Positions 1-7,100 of a stretch of DNA of 10,091 bases are shown here, piece by piece. Position 1 is the stretch's first letter. Each line of letters opens with the position of its first letter. Both the position numbers and the translations under genes were made by a program. Below the pieces are notes generated by a model. It had not been told where the DNA came from. It searched no databases and worked only from the letters and a program-made list of their open reading frames with translations. The stretch covers positions 1 through 10,091 of the forward strand of contig CAYJPK010000075.1 in NCBI GenBank assembly GCA_964372035.1, in the 5' to 3' direction. The stretch comes from CAYJPK01 sp964372035. GTDB lineage: Bacteria > Desulfobacterota > Desulfovibrionia > Desulfovibrionales > Desulfovibrionaceae.

Positions 1-20
1 ATTAAAATAAAACAAAAAAA

Positions 21-374
21 TTAAACTTCTTCAGCACTTATAGTAGGAAACTTCTCAATAAAATCATCACGTCTTGGCGCAAAAAAATCATAAATAATAC
101 TATCTTCTAAAGCCAAACCACCATGCTCTTCATTAGCCGCAAACTCAATAAGCTCGCCTGCCTTAACGATAACTTCCTTCCCACCAACATTAAATTGAAT
201 CGCTCCAGAAATAACGCAAGCGAATTGTTCTTGTGGGTGAGTATGAGTTGCTAAAACAGCGTCCTTATCCATGTGCCATATTGCAAGAGTCATATTCTGC
301 GCATGAATCATTTTATTTTCTGCACCTGGTGCAGCCTTAGTAAAAGCATGTAAATCTGGTTTATAAAATTTCAT
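21..374 (-). CDS. Small single-domain cupin protein
   Basis: This is a 117-residue protein that is essentially one cupin beta-barrel. Cupin motif 1 is visible around residues 40-60, with His44 and His46 in THTHPQEQF and Glu49 or Gln50 as the third possible ligand. Motif 2 lies around 73-84, with Gly73 and His84 (ANEEHGG). These residues would bind a divalent metal, as in the family. There is no signal peptide, so it should be cytoplasmic. The ATG start is supported by a strong Shine-Dalgarno sequence (AAAAGGGGAG at 378-387). It lies 45 bp downstream of the exonuclease gene on the same strand and may be its last operon partner or have its own promoter. Small cupins cover enzymes, sugar-binding and sensory roles, and the substrate cannot be told from sequence. 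The cupin assignment is secure; the function is unknown. Confidence 0.88.
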   Translation of the reverse strand: MKFYKPDLHAFTKAAPGAENKMIHAQNMTLAIWHMDKDAVLATHTHPQEQFACVISGAIQFNVGGKEVIVKAGELIEFAANEEHGGLALEDSIIYDFFAPRRDDFIEKFPTISAEEV

Positions 375-419
375 AAACTCCCCTTTTATATATAAATTTA
401 AAACTTTATAAAGTTATAG

Positions 420-1130
420 CTACTGCGCATTTCTAGAATATTTATGTTGCACTACTGGCTTACAGCCAAGGCTTAAAAGACGCAAATAAAGCTCACGCCC
501 GAGCCATGCGTCAGTTGCAGCATAACGAATTTGGCGTGGCTCTAATTTATCACGCTCCCAATTGGAACATTGTGCATTTTTGCTAATTCTAAATCCTAAT
601 AAATTAGCTGTCATATTGCGAAGACCAATTGTTTTTATGCCAATGCTTTGCGCCATTGCACCTAAATCAGCAACTCCAGCCGGGCTAAATTGATGAAGTC
701 GCATAAGACCATTCATATCTTCATTAATTGCAACACCAGCTTTTATAATGCTTGGATTAGCAAGCAAGGAAGCAAGGATTTCACCAAAAGGCACGCAATT
801 AAGCTGAATCAAATATGCATTTTTAGCCCCTGCTAACTGAACTAGAGCAATCGGGCTAATGTAGCCTTTACGAAAGACAGGTCGAGTTTCAGTGTCAAAG
901 CCTAAAACGTCTTCCTTACTAAGTTCGCTAACAGCGTCAATTAATTCATTTTCTGTACGCACAACATGAATAGGTCCCTCATAAAATCCAAGGGCAAGGT
1001 CATTAATATATTCGGGGCTTAGGCTTTCTTTATGCATCAGTGCAAGGTCAGTTTCTACATTAGAAACTGGGCTTAAAAGCCTATTTAACCATGCATTAGC
1101 ATACATTTCTCCTATTAATTTTTTATCCAT
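420..1130 (-). CDS. DEDDy-type 3'-5' exonuclease (RNase D / WRN-exonuclease-like)
   Basis: Predicted 3'-5' exonuclease of the DnaQ-like superfamily, 236 residues from the chosen start. ExoI is LGFDTETRP (Asp79, Glu81), ExoII is AGVAINEDMNGL (Asp138) and ExoIII is QIRYAATDAW (Tyr203, Asp207), so all four metal-binding acids and the Tyr of the DEDDy class are present. It has only the nuclease domain and lacks the HRDC domains of full RNase D, like the WRN exonuclease-type proteins found in many bacteria. Start choice: a longer reading from a TTG at 1157 adds nine residues and overlaps mnmE. The ATG at 1130 is preferred because it sits one base after the mnmE stop with GGAAAA upstream, typical of translational coupling. 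Substrate (RNA or DNA) is not determinable. Its place behind mnmE would fit a role in RNA processing, but that is inference. Confidence 0.86.
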   Translation of the reverse strand: MDKKLIGEMYANAWLNRLLSPVSNVETDLALMHKESLSPEYINDLALGFYEGPIHVVRTENELIDAVSELSKEDVLGFDTETRPVFRKGYISPIALVQLAGAKNAYLIQLNCVPFGEILASLLANPSIIKAGVAINEDMNGLMRLHQFSPAGVADLGAMAQSIGIKTIGLRNMTANLLGFRISKNAQCSNWERDKLEPRQIRYAATDAWLGRELYLRLLSLGCKPVVQHKYSRNAQ

Positions 1131-1131
1131 T

Positions 1132-2502
1132 CTATTTTCCAATACAAAAAGTTGCAAAAATATTATTTAAAACTTCGTCAGCAGTGCTCACACCAATTAC
1201 ATCACTTAAAAGATAATGCGCGCTTTCTAAACGAACAGAACATAAATCCCAAGGAGTAAAAGCTTCAAGCTCTTGAATTAATTCTACTAACTCTAGCTTT
1301 GCCTTGCGTAGAGCCTCTGCTTGACGAATATTAGGAACAAGTAAATCAGCACTAGGTTCATTATTACTTTCAAGCACCATTTTTTTAATGCTAGCAGTAA
1401 GTTCTTCTAGACCTTCGCCCTTATTGGCACTTATGCTAATTTTTTGAGCCTTATTAAAAATTTCATCATTTATCCAAGGTGCAAGCTCTGAAATATCAAT
1501 TTTATTCCAAACCAAAATCATTGGAAGTTCTTGAAATTCAAGATAAATTTTCTTTACCTGCTCAAAATCAGGATTTGCACCATCTATCATAAGCAAAACA
1601 ATATCTGCCTCACTAATGATTTTACGCCCAAGGTCAATACCCTCGGCTTCAATTATATCAGCACCATCACGAATACCTGCCGTGTCAATGAATTTGGCAT
1701 TAATACCATCTAAATTCACAACTTCTTCAAGGTAATCACGAGTTGTGCCTGGGCTTGCGCTAACTAAAGCACGTTGTCTACCTAATAAGGCATTTAAAAG
1801 ACTTGATTTTCCAACATTGACCGGTCCTGCTAAAGCAACTGTTAAGCCAGTATTATAAATTTGAGTTCTTTTATAATTTTGCAGTAAAAGTTCGATATTA
1901 TTTATAATTTCATCAAGACTTACTAAAAATTGTTCATGACTTAAAACTTGGTCAACCTCATCATCTGGAAAGTCAACAGCTAAGCACAAAAGCGCACGAA
2001 GTTCATCAATTTTATGTTGAAGTTCTTCTATTTTAACTAATAATTGACCTGATAGCCTTGAATTAGCGAAGTTCAACGCTGTTTTGTTAGGTGCGCTGAT
2101 AAGTTCTGCTATTGCTTCCGCTTGGCTTAAATCAATTTTTTTATTGAGAAAAGCTCTTTTGGTAAACTCACCTCGCTCTGCTAAGCGTGCGCCACATTCG
2201 CAAATGCTCTCAAGGATTAAACCAAGCAAAACAGGGCTTCCATGTCCCTGAAATTCAACAACATCTTCACCAGTAAAACTATTAGGACCTGCCATAAAAA
2301 CGGCTAACCCATCATCAAGCCGCTCACCTTTAGAATTACAAATTTCTCCATGATAAAGCATGTGTGATTTAAATTCTGTGAGTTTTTTATAGGGTTTAAA
2401 AAGGCGTAACATAATATTATAAGCTTCACTACCGCTTATTCTTATTATGCCGATACCACCTTGACCAAGGGCTGTTGCAAGTGCTGTTATTGTTTCTGTC
2501 AT
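1132..2502 (-). CDS. mnmE: tRNA modification GTPase MnmE (TrmE)
   Basis: MnmE, with MnmG, installs the (carboxymethyl)aminomethyl group at C5 of wobble uridine 34 in a set of tRNAs. The 456-residue length is normal. The N-terminal tetrahydrofolate-binding domain (about 1-118) begins MTETITALATALGQGGIGI and contains GRGEFT-like AERGEFTKRAFLN (108-120). A helical domain follows, with the inserted G domain at about 220-375: G1 GPVNVGKSS (226-234), TTRD (253-256), DTAG (273-276) and NKID (333-336). The last four residues are CIGK, with the invariant Cys452. G1 is slightly unusual, with Val where most members have Ala or Ser before GKS. The gene starts 14 bp after the T-tract of a terminator and shows no Shine-Dalgarno sequence. 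Its stop is one base from the following exonuclease start. Identification is certain; the partner mnmG is not in the window. Confidence 0.98.
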   Translation of the reverse strand: MTETITALATALGQGGIGIIRISGSEAYNIMLRLFKPYKKLTEFKSHMLYHGEICNSKGERLDDGLAVFMAGPNSFTGEDVVEFQGHGSPVLLGLILESICECGARLAERGEFTKRAFLNKKIDLSQAEAIAELISAPNKTALNFANSRLSGQLLVKIEELQHKIDELRALLCLAVDFPDDEVDQVLSHEQFLVSLDEIINNIELLLQNYKRTQIYNTGLTVALAGPVNVGKSSLLNALLGRQRALVSASPGTTRDYLEEVVNLDGINAKFIDTAGIRDGADIIEAEGIDLGRKIISEADIVLLMIDGANPDFEQVKKIYLEFQELPMILVWNKIDISELAPWINDEIFNKAQKISISANKGEGLEELTASIKKMVLESNNEPSADLLVPNIRQAEALRKAKLELVELIQELEAFTPWDLCSVRLESAHYLLSDVIGVSTADEVLNNIFATFCIGK

Positions 2503-2516
2503 ATAATATATATAAT

Positions 2517-2547
2517 AAAAAAAAGCGGAGAAGCAATACTTCCCCGC
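2517..2547 (-). terminator. Intrinsic terminator after jag
   Basis: On the minus strand the RNA would form a 9-bp stem (GCGGGGAAG with CTTCTCCGC, one G-U pair) around the loop TATTG, followed at once by eight U. It begins 14 bases after the jag stop codon, so it should end most transcripts of the rpmH-to-jag operon. Readthrough would feed mnmE. Confidence 0.88.
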
Positions 2548-2561
2548 AATAAAAATTTATT

Positions 2562-3682
2562 TTATGCAACTTCTTTGCGGCGTTGAATAATCACACGCTT
2601 AAAAGAACCTACACCAGAACTACGTGTTTGAATATCATGCATATCATGTAATGCCATATGCACAATGCGACGCTGATATGAGCTAAGTGGCTTAGTTGGA
2701 TAAACTTTACCAGTTGTCTTAGCACGCTCTGCCAAGTTTAGTGCAAGCTCACGTAATTTTTCATCTTGTCTTTCACGGTAATCGCCTGCATCAAGTTGAA
2801 TACGAACGTTTACACCCATTTTAGTTGATACAATGCGTGATGCTAAATACTGAATACTTGAAAGGGTTTGACCCTCACGACCTATTAAAAGTCCAAGTTC
2901 AGCTTCACTACAAATTATTACGTCAACTCTATCATCTCTAACTTCTACCTCAAGCTCAACACCCTCGGTAATCGCTTCAATTAAACGTAAACAAGTAGTT
3001 TGTACTAATGAGCAAAGTTCTTCTTGATTAAGACTTGTAAGAAGAACTTTTTCAGCTCTTTCNNNNNNNNNNNNNNNNNNNNNNNNNNNNNNNNNNNNNN
3101 NNNNNNNNNNNNNNNNNNNNNNNNNNNNNNNNNNNNNNNNNNNNNNNNNNNNNNNNNNNNNNTTTCAGCTCTTTCTGCTCTTTCAGGTCTTTCATTTTTT
3201 TCAACTTTACTAGTATTTGCACTAGAAGCTTTTTCATCAACATTACGTTTTTTAGCTTCATTTTTTCGAACTTCATTTTTATTAGAAGTTTCACTACGAT
3301 TTTGCATTTCACGATTATTTTCGTTTTTTGCAAAATCAGCTTTACGCTCTTCAGTGCGCACTTCACGAGCTTGAGTTACTTTTTCACCTTTTTCAAAGCT
3401 TTTAGCAACTTTAGGCTTTGCACTACGATTAGCATTTGGCTTTGTGCTTTTATTAGCATTAGGCTTTGTTAAAGTTTGTGCTAAAAGTTCTTCGGCAGAA
3501 TTAAATGCCACAGCACGTCTAGCCTGAATCTTAGCCTTTTTAACTCCAACTAAACCAAAAATACCAGTCTTAGCATCGTTAATTATATCAATTTCTAATT
3601 TTTCACGCTCAGTATCAAAAAATGAACAAGCATCGGCAATTGCGCCATCTAAAGTTTTATTTTCAAAAATCTCAAAGTCCAT
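2562..3682 (-). CDS. jag: Jag/KhpB (EloR) family RNA-binding protein, interrupted by an assembly gap
   Basis: A cytoplasmic RNA-binding protein, usual neighbour of yidC. The N-terminal part starts at ATG 3680-3682 with the Jag_N domain (about 1-55, ending GIFGLVGVKKAKIQAR). A long charged, low-complexity linker (about 56-173) runs into the 100-N gap. Translation resumes after the gap without interruption to the stop: a KH domain with GLLIGREGQTL (the GxxG loop is GREG), then an R3H domain with the Arg and His of SSYQRRIVHMAL, ending RRKEVA. The two halves are in different frames only because the gap length is arbitrary. Both gap flanks carry the same 13 bases, and joining them there gives an intact in-frame protein. 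It lies 25 bp downstream of yidC, with AAAGGA 12 bases before the ATG. In Gram-positives this family pairs with KhpA; the role in this lineage is less known. I see no reason to call it a pseudogene. Confidence 0.93.
3063..3162. other. Assembly gap of 100 N inside jag
   Basis: Exactly 100 N, a conventional placeholder length. The gap lies in the low-complexity linker of jag, and the plus-strand sequence tttcagctctttc occurs on both sides of it. The real sequence may be a tandem repeat of 9-bp (Arg-Ala-Glu) units, or the two contigs may simply overlap. Confidence 0.97.
3398..3469 (-). repeat. Three 24-bp (8-residue) tandem repeats in the jag linker
   Basis: The linker of Jag contains TKPNANKS, TKPNANRS and AKPKVAKS in direct succession (residues 72-95). 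The first two are nearly identical also at DNA level and the third is diverged. They form a Lys/Pro/Asn-rich, probably disordered tether between Jag_N and the KH domain. Confidence 0.85.
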
Positions 3683-3707
3683 AGTCTATCAATGTCCTTT
3701 ATACCTC

Positions 3708-5339
3708 TTAACGATATTTACGCATAATAATCCACTGCTGAGCAATTGATAATATGTTATTAAATAGCCAGTATACAACAAGTCCAGATGGGAAATTAAT
3801 AAACATTACTGTGAAAATAATCGGCATTGCAAGCATGATTTTTTGCTGAATCGGCTCACCCATAGGAGGAGATAATTTTTGCTGTAAAAACATAGTTGCA
3901 CCCATTAAAATCGGTGTAATGTAAAGCGGATCTTTAGTTGATAAGTCAGCCAGCCAAGTAATATCGGTAAATGGTAGGTAATATATAAAATCAGCATGAC
4001 GTAATTCTAATGAATTAAGAAGCGCTTGATATAAACCAATAAATACAGGAATTTGCACTAAAATAGGCAAACAGCCACTAGCAGGATTAACCCCGTATGT
4101 CTTGTATAATTGCATAACTTCACGATTAAGAGCTACCTTATCATCGCCATATTTATCACGCAATTTAAGCATTTGAGGTTGTAATTTCTTCATTTTTTCC
4201 ATTGAGCTGTAGCTCTTTTGTGATAATGGGAAAAATACAACTCTAATCATAAAGGTAAGCAAGATAATTGCTATACCCCAGTTATTTACATATGAGTGGA
4301 AAAGCTCAAGTAAATATAAAAGCGGACGTGCAATTACAGTGAAAATACCAAGATTTACAGAGCTTGCATATTCTGCCGGCGCTGCATCTAACATCTCACG
4401 AACCTTTGCACCATACCACCAAGCAGCCTCTAACTCAACTTCGCCACCACTTGGTACTTGTATGCCGTCTCGCTCCATAACAACACCCCAAAAGCCGTCT
4501 TGAATACGAGCTTTTAAGGTTAAATTATCAGCATTTAAAGGCGCAACAGTTGTCATGAAATAGTTATTCATAACACCGCCCCAAGAGAATTTACCTTGCT
4601 CTTGAATGCCTTCTTCTACTAATTTTTCTTGGTCGGTATAATCTTCAAAGTCTGATTCATCAAGCCATGCAACTAAATTCACATTGTAAGAATCGTCAAC
4701 ATCAAATGCACCGTTACCAGTCTTAAAGCCAACCTTAACAGCTCTCGCAGTATTTGTTCCGCCAAGGGTAAGCTTTTCTGTAATTAAATAAGTATCAGCA
4801 TCAAAATTAAGTACACGCTTAATTAACATGCCATCAACACTAGCACTAAAAGTTAAACTCTTAACTTCGCCAGTTTTAAGACTAATATCACTACCCTCAA
4901 ATGCCCATTTGCCAGCTGACCATGATGGTAAGCCGTTAATGGTTAAACCCATTGAGGCTAGCGGATAGTACTTTTCTGAAATAAGACTAACTTGCGGGGA
5001 ACCAACTGCTATCGTTTCAGAGTATTTTTTAAGTACAAAAGACTTTAAAATACCGCCGCCACTATGAAAAACAGCTGTGTATAATGGAGTATCGACTGTA
5101 ACTTCACGCCCTTGAGTTGGCTCAAATACAAGCGCAGGGTCAACTGTGTTTGCAGCTGCTTGTGCACTAGGCTGACTGGCTTGAGTGCCAGCTACACTTG
5201 AAGGATTCGCATTTTCAGTCACTTGAACCTGCGGAGCAACAGGCGGCTCAACCCAACCCATATATTCAGCAAAATGATTCCAGCCAACTAAAACTATCAA
5301 ACTAAGAACAACAGCAAGTAACGTTTGTTTACTTTCCAT
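3708..5339 (-). CDS. yidC: Membrane protein insertase YidC (proteobacterial type)
   Basis: YidC inserts and folds inner-membrane proteins, alone or with SecYEG. The 543 residues match the Gram-negative form. An N-terminal membrane segment (about 5-24) precedes a Ala/Gln/Pro/Ser-rich stretch (about 31-68) and a large periplasmic beta-sandwich domain (about 70-320). The conserved 60KD_IMP core (about 328-540) contains the hydrophilic-groove arginine in FMIRVVFFPL (Arg366), the cytoplasmic helical hairpin (about 373-420), NPASGCLPILVQIPVFIGLY, and the last segments with FPSGLVVYWLFNN. The C-terminus is short (IMRKYR), without the long basic tail of Gram-positive paralogues. The ATG start is preceded by a strong AAAAGGAG (5351-5358) lying inside the last codons of yidD, only 5 bp away, so the two are likely translationally coupled. 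Confidence 0.98.
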   Translation of the reverse strand: MESKQTLLAVVLSLIVLVGWNHFAEYMGWVEPPVAPQVQVTENANPSSVAGTQASQPSAQAAANTVDPALVFEPTQGREVTVDTPLYTAVFHSGGGILKSFVLKKYSETIAVGSPQVSLISEKYYPLASMGLTINGLPSWSAGKWAFEGSDISLKTGEVKSLTFSASVDGMLIKRVLNFDADTYLITEKLTLGGTNTARAVKVGFKTGNGAFDVDDSYNVNLVAWLDESDFEDYTDQEKLVEEGIQEQGKFSWGGVMNNYFMTTVAPLNADNLTLKARIQDGFWGVVMERDGIQVPSGGEVELEAAWWYGAKVREMLDAAPAEYASSVNLGIFTVIARPLLYLLELFHSYVNNWGIAIILLTFMIRVVFFPLSQKSYSSMEKMKKLQPQMLKLRDKYGDDKVALNREVMQLYKTYGVNPASGCLPILVQIPVFIGLYQALLNSLELRHADFIYYLPFTDITWLADLSTKDPLYITPILMGATMFLQQKLSPPMGEPIQQKIMLAMPIIFTVMFINFPSGLVVYWLFNNILSIAQQWIIMRKYR

Positions 5340-5344
5340 AAAAA

Positions 5345-5587
5345 TTATAACTCCTTTTGTGAGCCACCGCCAGGCGGAACAGGGTCAAAACCGCCTTCGG
5401 AAAATGGGTGGCAACGCAAAAGACGCTTTATTGCCAAAAATAAGCCCATTAAAATCCCGCGCTTAAGAATAGCTTGTTTTGCATATTCCGAACAACTAGG
5501 GTAAAATCTGCAATTATTACCCAAAAATGGAGATATGCAACGTTGATAAAACAAAATAGGAAGTATAAGTATTTTACGAAATAACAT
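5345..5587 (-). CDS. yidD: Membrane protein insertion efficiency factor YidD
   Basis: An 80-residue YidD (DUF37) protein, associated with the inner membrane and aiding YidC-dependent insertion. The family signature is complete: FYQRCISPFLGNNCRFYPSC (14-33) with its Cys residues, SEYAKQAI, and the C-terminal RCHPFSEGGFDPVPPG. An amphipathic, basic N-terminus (MLFRKILILPILF) would bind the membrane. It begins 12 bp after rnpA with GTAGGA close to the ATG. Length and order (rnpA-yidD-yidC) are as expected. Confidence 0.96.
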   Translation of the reverse strand: MLFRKILILPILFYQRCISPFLGNNCRFYPSCSEYAKQAILKRGILMGLFLAIKRLLRCHPFSEGGFDPVPPGGGSQKEL

Positions 5588-5599
5588 AGTTCCTACGAC

Positions 5600-5947
5600 C
5601 TAAAACTTTTTTAGCACCGGCAAAATTTCCTTTTCAGCTAGTGCTAAATCAAGAGCCTTTACATCTAAATGCTTCTTTGGCACAACAACAATATCAGCTT
5701 TTTTGAGCAACTTTTGGTTTAATCGAAAACATTCTCGAAGTACACGCTTAACCCTATTTCTAACTACAGCGTTACCAATTTTCTTGCTCACGGCAAAGCC
5801 TACACGCCAAGAATCACTCAATACATCACCATGATATACAAAGAGAATAAAATTCGGTGTGTGCCACTTTCTACCCTCATCATAACAGGGTAGAAAATCT
5901 TTGCGGCTAAGCAGCCTATTCTTTTTAGAAAAGACTAGGCTGATAAT
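5600..5947 (-). CDS. rnpA: Ribonuclease P protein component, apparent AUU (or AUC) start
   Basis: RnpA is the protein subunit of RNase P, which with the RNA subunit trims tRNA 5' ends. The signature is clear: NRLLSRKDF (10-18), FAVSKKIGNAVVRNRVKRVL (51-70) with the RNR motif, then a basic C-terminal part ending VLKKF. No ATG, GTG or TTG lies in frame between the upstream stop (5951-5953) and a TTG at 5819-5821. Starting at that TTG would give only 73 residues and remove the conserved first strand and helix. The open frame continues upstream with fully family-like sequence. The best start is ATT at 5945-5947, giving 115 residues, the normal length, with AAAAGG (5957-5962) nine bases upstream. 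The adjacent ATC (5942-5944) is an alternative. The start overlaps the end of rpmH by 13 bases. Gene identity is certain; the exact start is inferred. Confidence 0.9.
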   Translation of the reverse strand: MISLVFSKKNRLLSRKDFLPCYDEGRKWHTPNFILFVYHGDVLSDSWRVGFAVSKKIGNAVVRNRVKRVLRECFRLNQKLLKKADIVVVPKKHLDVKALDLALAEKEILPVLKKF

Positions 5948-6069
5948 TTTTTACGACCTTTTGCTCTACGGCGGCGTAAAATTGCACGACCAGAAACACT
6001 GCTCATACGCTCACGAAAACCATGTGTGCGTTTTCTTTTAATCTTACTTGGTTGGTATGTTCTTTTCAT
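5935..6069 (-). CDS. rpmH: 50S ribosomal protein L34
   Basis: A 44-residue, strongly basic protein beginning MKRTYQPSKIKRKRTHGFR and ending in KGRKKLSA, the standard length and pattern of bacterial L34, including the central MSSVSGRAILRRRRAKGRK. It binds 23S rRNA in the large subunit. The ATG at 6067-6069 has GGGAGA six bases upstream. It is the first gene of the rpmH-rnpA-yidD-yidC-jag operon and its end overlaps rnpA. A promoter lies about 100 bp upstream. Confidence 0.98.
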   Translation of the reverse strand: MKRTYQPSKIKRKRTHGFRERMSSVSGRAILRRRRAKGRKKLSA

Positions 6070-6166
6070 TAAAAATCTCCCAATAATAAAATTTCTGCAA
6101 AATCTGCAATATATTATCTAAAAATATTTTTGTGAGTTTCAAAAATATTTAAAAAAATAATCAATA

Positions 6167-6194
6167 ATTAAAGCTAATTAAATTAGCATGTCAA
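6167..6194 (-). promoter_or_regulatory. Sigma-70-type promoter of the rpmH operon
   Basis: Minus-strand -35 TTGACA (6189-6194, perfect consensus), a 16-bp spacer, and -10 TTTAAT (6167-6172, five of six). Transcription would start near 6160, leaving a 5' leader of about 90 bases before rpmH. It is the best promoter match I see in the intergenic region. Confidence 0.65.
6173..6187. promoter_or_regulatory. Perfect 15-bp palindrome in the rpmH promoter spacer (possible operator)
   Basis: GCTAATT-A-AATTAGC fills almost exactly the space between the -35 and -10 elements. A protein bound there would compete with RNA polymerase. A related sequence (GCTAATTAA) recurs at 6333-6341 near the end of yebC. 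It could also be chance in AT-rich DNA. Confidence 0.35.
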
Positions 6195-6362
6195 ATTTGT
6201 TAGAATTTACTTGCTAAAAATCATAACAAATGAACGAAGTTTATTAGCGTATTTTTTAATTTTAGTCAAGCTCATAATTTTAGCCTTTGTAAAGTAAATT
6301 TATAAGCATTCTCACTAGTTAAACCATTTAACGCTAATTAATGTTAAAATAAAATAAAAAAA

Positions 6363-7100
6363 TTATTCTGCCATTAATTCGTCTGGTAAATCTACATTAG
6401 AATGAACATTTTGAACATCATCATTATCATCTAATGCTTCTAAAAGCTTAAGAACCTTTTGAGCTGTTTCAAGGTCAACTGAAATAGTATTTTGCGGAAT
6501 CATTGATAATTCTGCTGATAAAAATTCCATTTCTTTTTCTTCAAACGCTTCACGAACTGTGTTAAAATCAGCTAAAGATGTAGTAATTTCAAATACTTCG
6601 TCTTCAGCACTAAAATCTTCTGCGCCAAGCTCAAGTGATAATTCCATAAGCTCGTCTTCATTATATTTATCTTTAGCAAAAGTTATAATGCCTTTTCTGT
6701 CAAACATCCAGCCAACACAGCCTGTTTCACCCATTGAACCGCCATGCTTTGATAATAAATGGCGAACTTCTGCTACTGTTCTATTACGGTTGTCCGTCGC
6801 AACTTCTACAATAATCGCTACACCTGCTGGACCATAGCCCTCGTAATTGATTTCATGTAAATCACCGCCAGCTTCTTGACCAGTACCCTTTCTGATTGCC
6901 GCTTCTATCTTATCCTTCGGTAAGTTTACAGACTTTGCAGCCGCAATCGCCGCTCTTAGCCTTGCATTTGAAGCCGGATCTCCACCACCTTTTGCAGCAA
7001 TAATGATTTCTTTTGCCGCCTTTGTAAACGCTTTACCACGTTTTGCGTCTTGTCTGCCTTTACGATGTTGGATATTAGCCCACTTACTATGACCTGCCAT
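6363..7100 (-). CDS. yebC: YebC/PmpR family translation or regulatory protein
   Basis: A 245-residue cytoplasmic protein of the YebC/TACO1 family, full length. It starts MAGHSKWANIQHRKGRQDAK, with the near-universal N-terminus, then KAFTKAAKEIIIAAKGGGDP and NLPKDKIEAAIRKGTG. The central part has EGYGPAGVAIIVEVATDNRNRT and HGGSMGETGCVGWMFDRKG, and the C-terminus is acidic. The family was long annotated as a transcriptional regulator. More recent work, as I recall, links it to relief of ribosome stalling at proline-rich stretches, like mitochondrial TACO1. The ATG has AAGGGG about five bases upstream. In many bacteria yebC precedes ruvC; here it instead follows rlmE, and the next gene downstream is rpmH. 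Confidence 0.96.
   Translation of the reverse strand: MAGHSKWANIQHRKGRQDAKRGKAFTKAAKEIIIAAKGGGDPASNARLRAAIAAAKSVNLPKDKIEAAIRKGTGQEAGGDLHEINYEGYGPAGVAIIVEVATDNRNRTVAEVRHLLSKHGGSMGETGCVGWMFDRKGIITFAKDKYNEDELMELSLELGAEDFSAEDEVFEITTSLADFNTVREAFEEKEMEFLSAELSMIPQNTISVDLETAQKVLKLLEALDDNDDVQNVHSNVDLPDELMAE

Larger units (their letters stand above)
6070..6362. other. AT-rich intergenic region between yebC and rpmH
   Basis: About 290 bases without an established gene. It holds the rpmH Shine-Dalgarno sequence, promoter and palindrome, and on the minus strand a possible 22-codon reading frame (6207-6275). I see no DnaA-box cluster, no dnaA, no GC-rich terminator after yebC and no tRNA. Confidence 0.7.

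Noticed and set aside
402..415. 14-bp palindrome AACTTTATAAAGTT between the exonuclease and the cupin
   Set aside because: Pure A/T-dominated dyad in AT-rich DNA; too weak as a terminator stem and no further support for an operator.
1531..1713. 60-codon plus-strand frame opposite mnmE
   Set aside because: Lies wholly antisense to a certain gene and shows no family resemblance.
3024..3374. Plus-strand frame and alternative minus-strand frame across the first N gap
   Set aside because: They depend on treating N as coding sequence of fixed length and mirror the repetitive jag linker.
2562..3682. jag as a frameshifted pseudogene
   Set aside because: The frame difference arises from the arbitrary 100-N gap; both halves are intact and join in frame through a shared 13-base sequence.
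6070..6362. Possible replication origin next to rpmH
   Set aside because: No dnaA, dnaN or gidA nearby and no cluster of TTATNCACA-like boxes in the intergenic sequence.
6559..6837. 92-codon plus-strand Ser-rich frame opposite yebC
   Set aside because: Antisense shadow of the acidic C-terminal half of YebC; low-complexity Ser content is a translation artefact.
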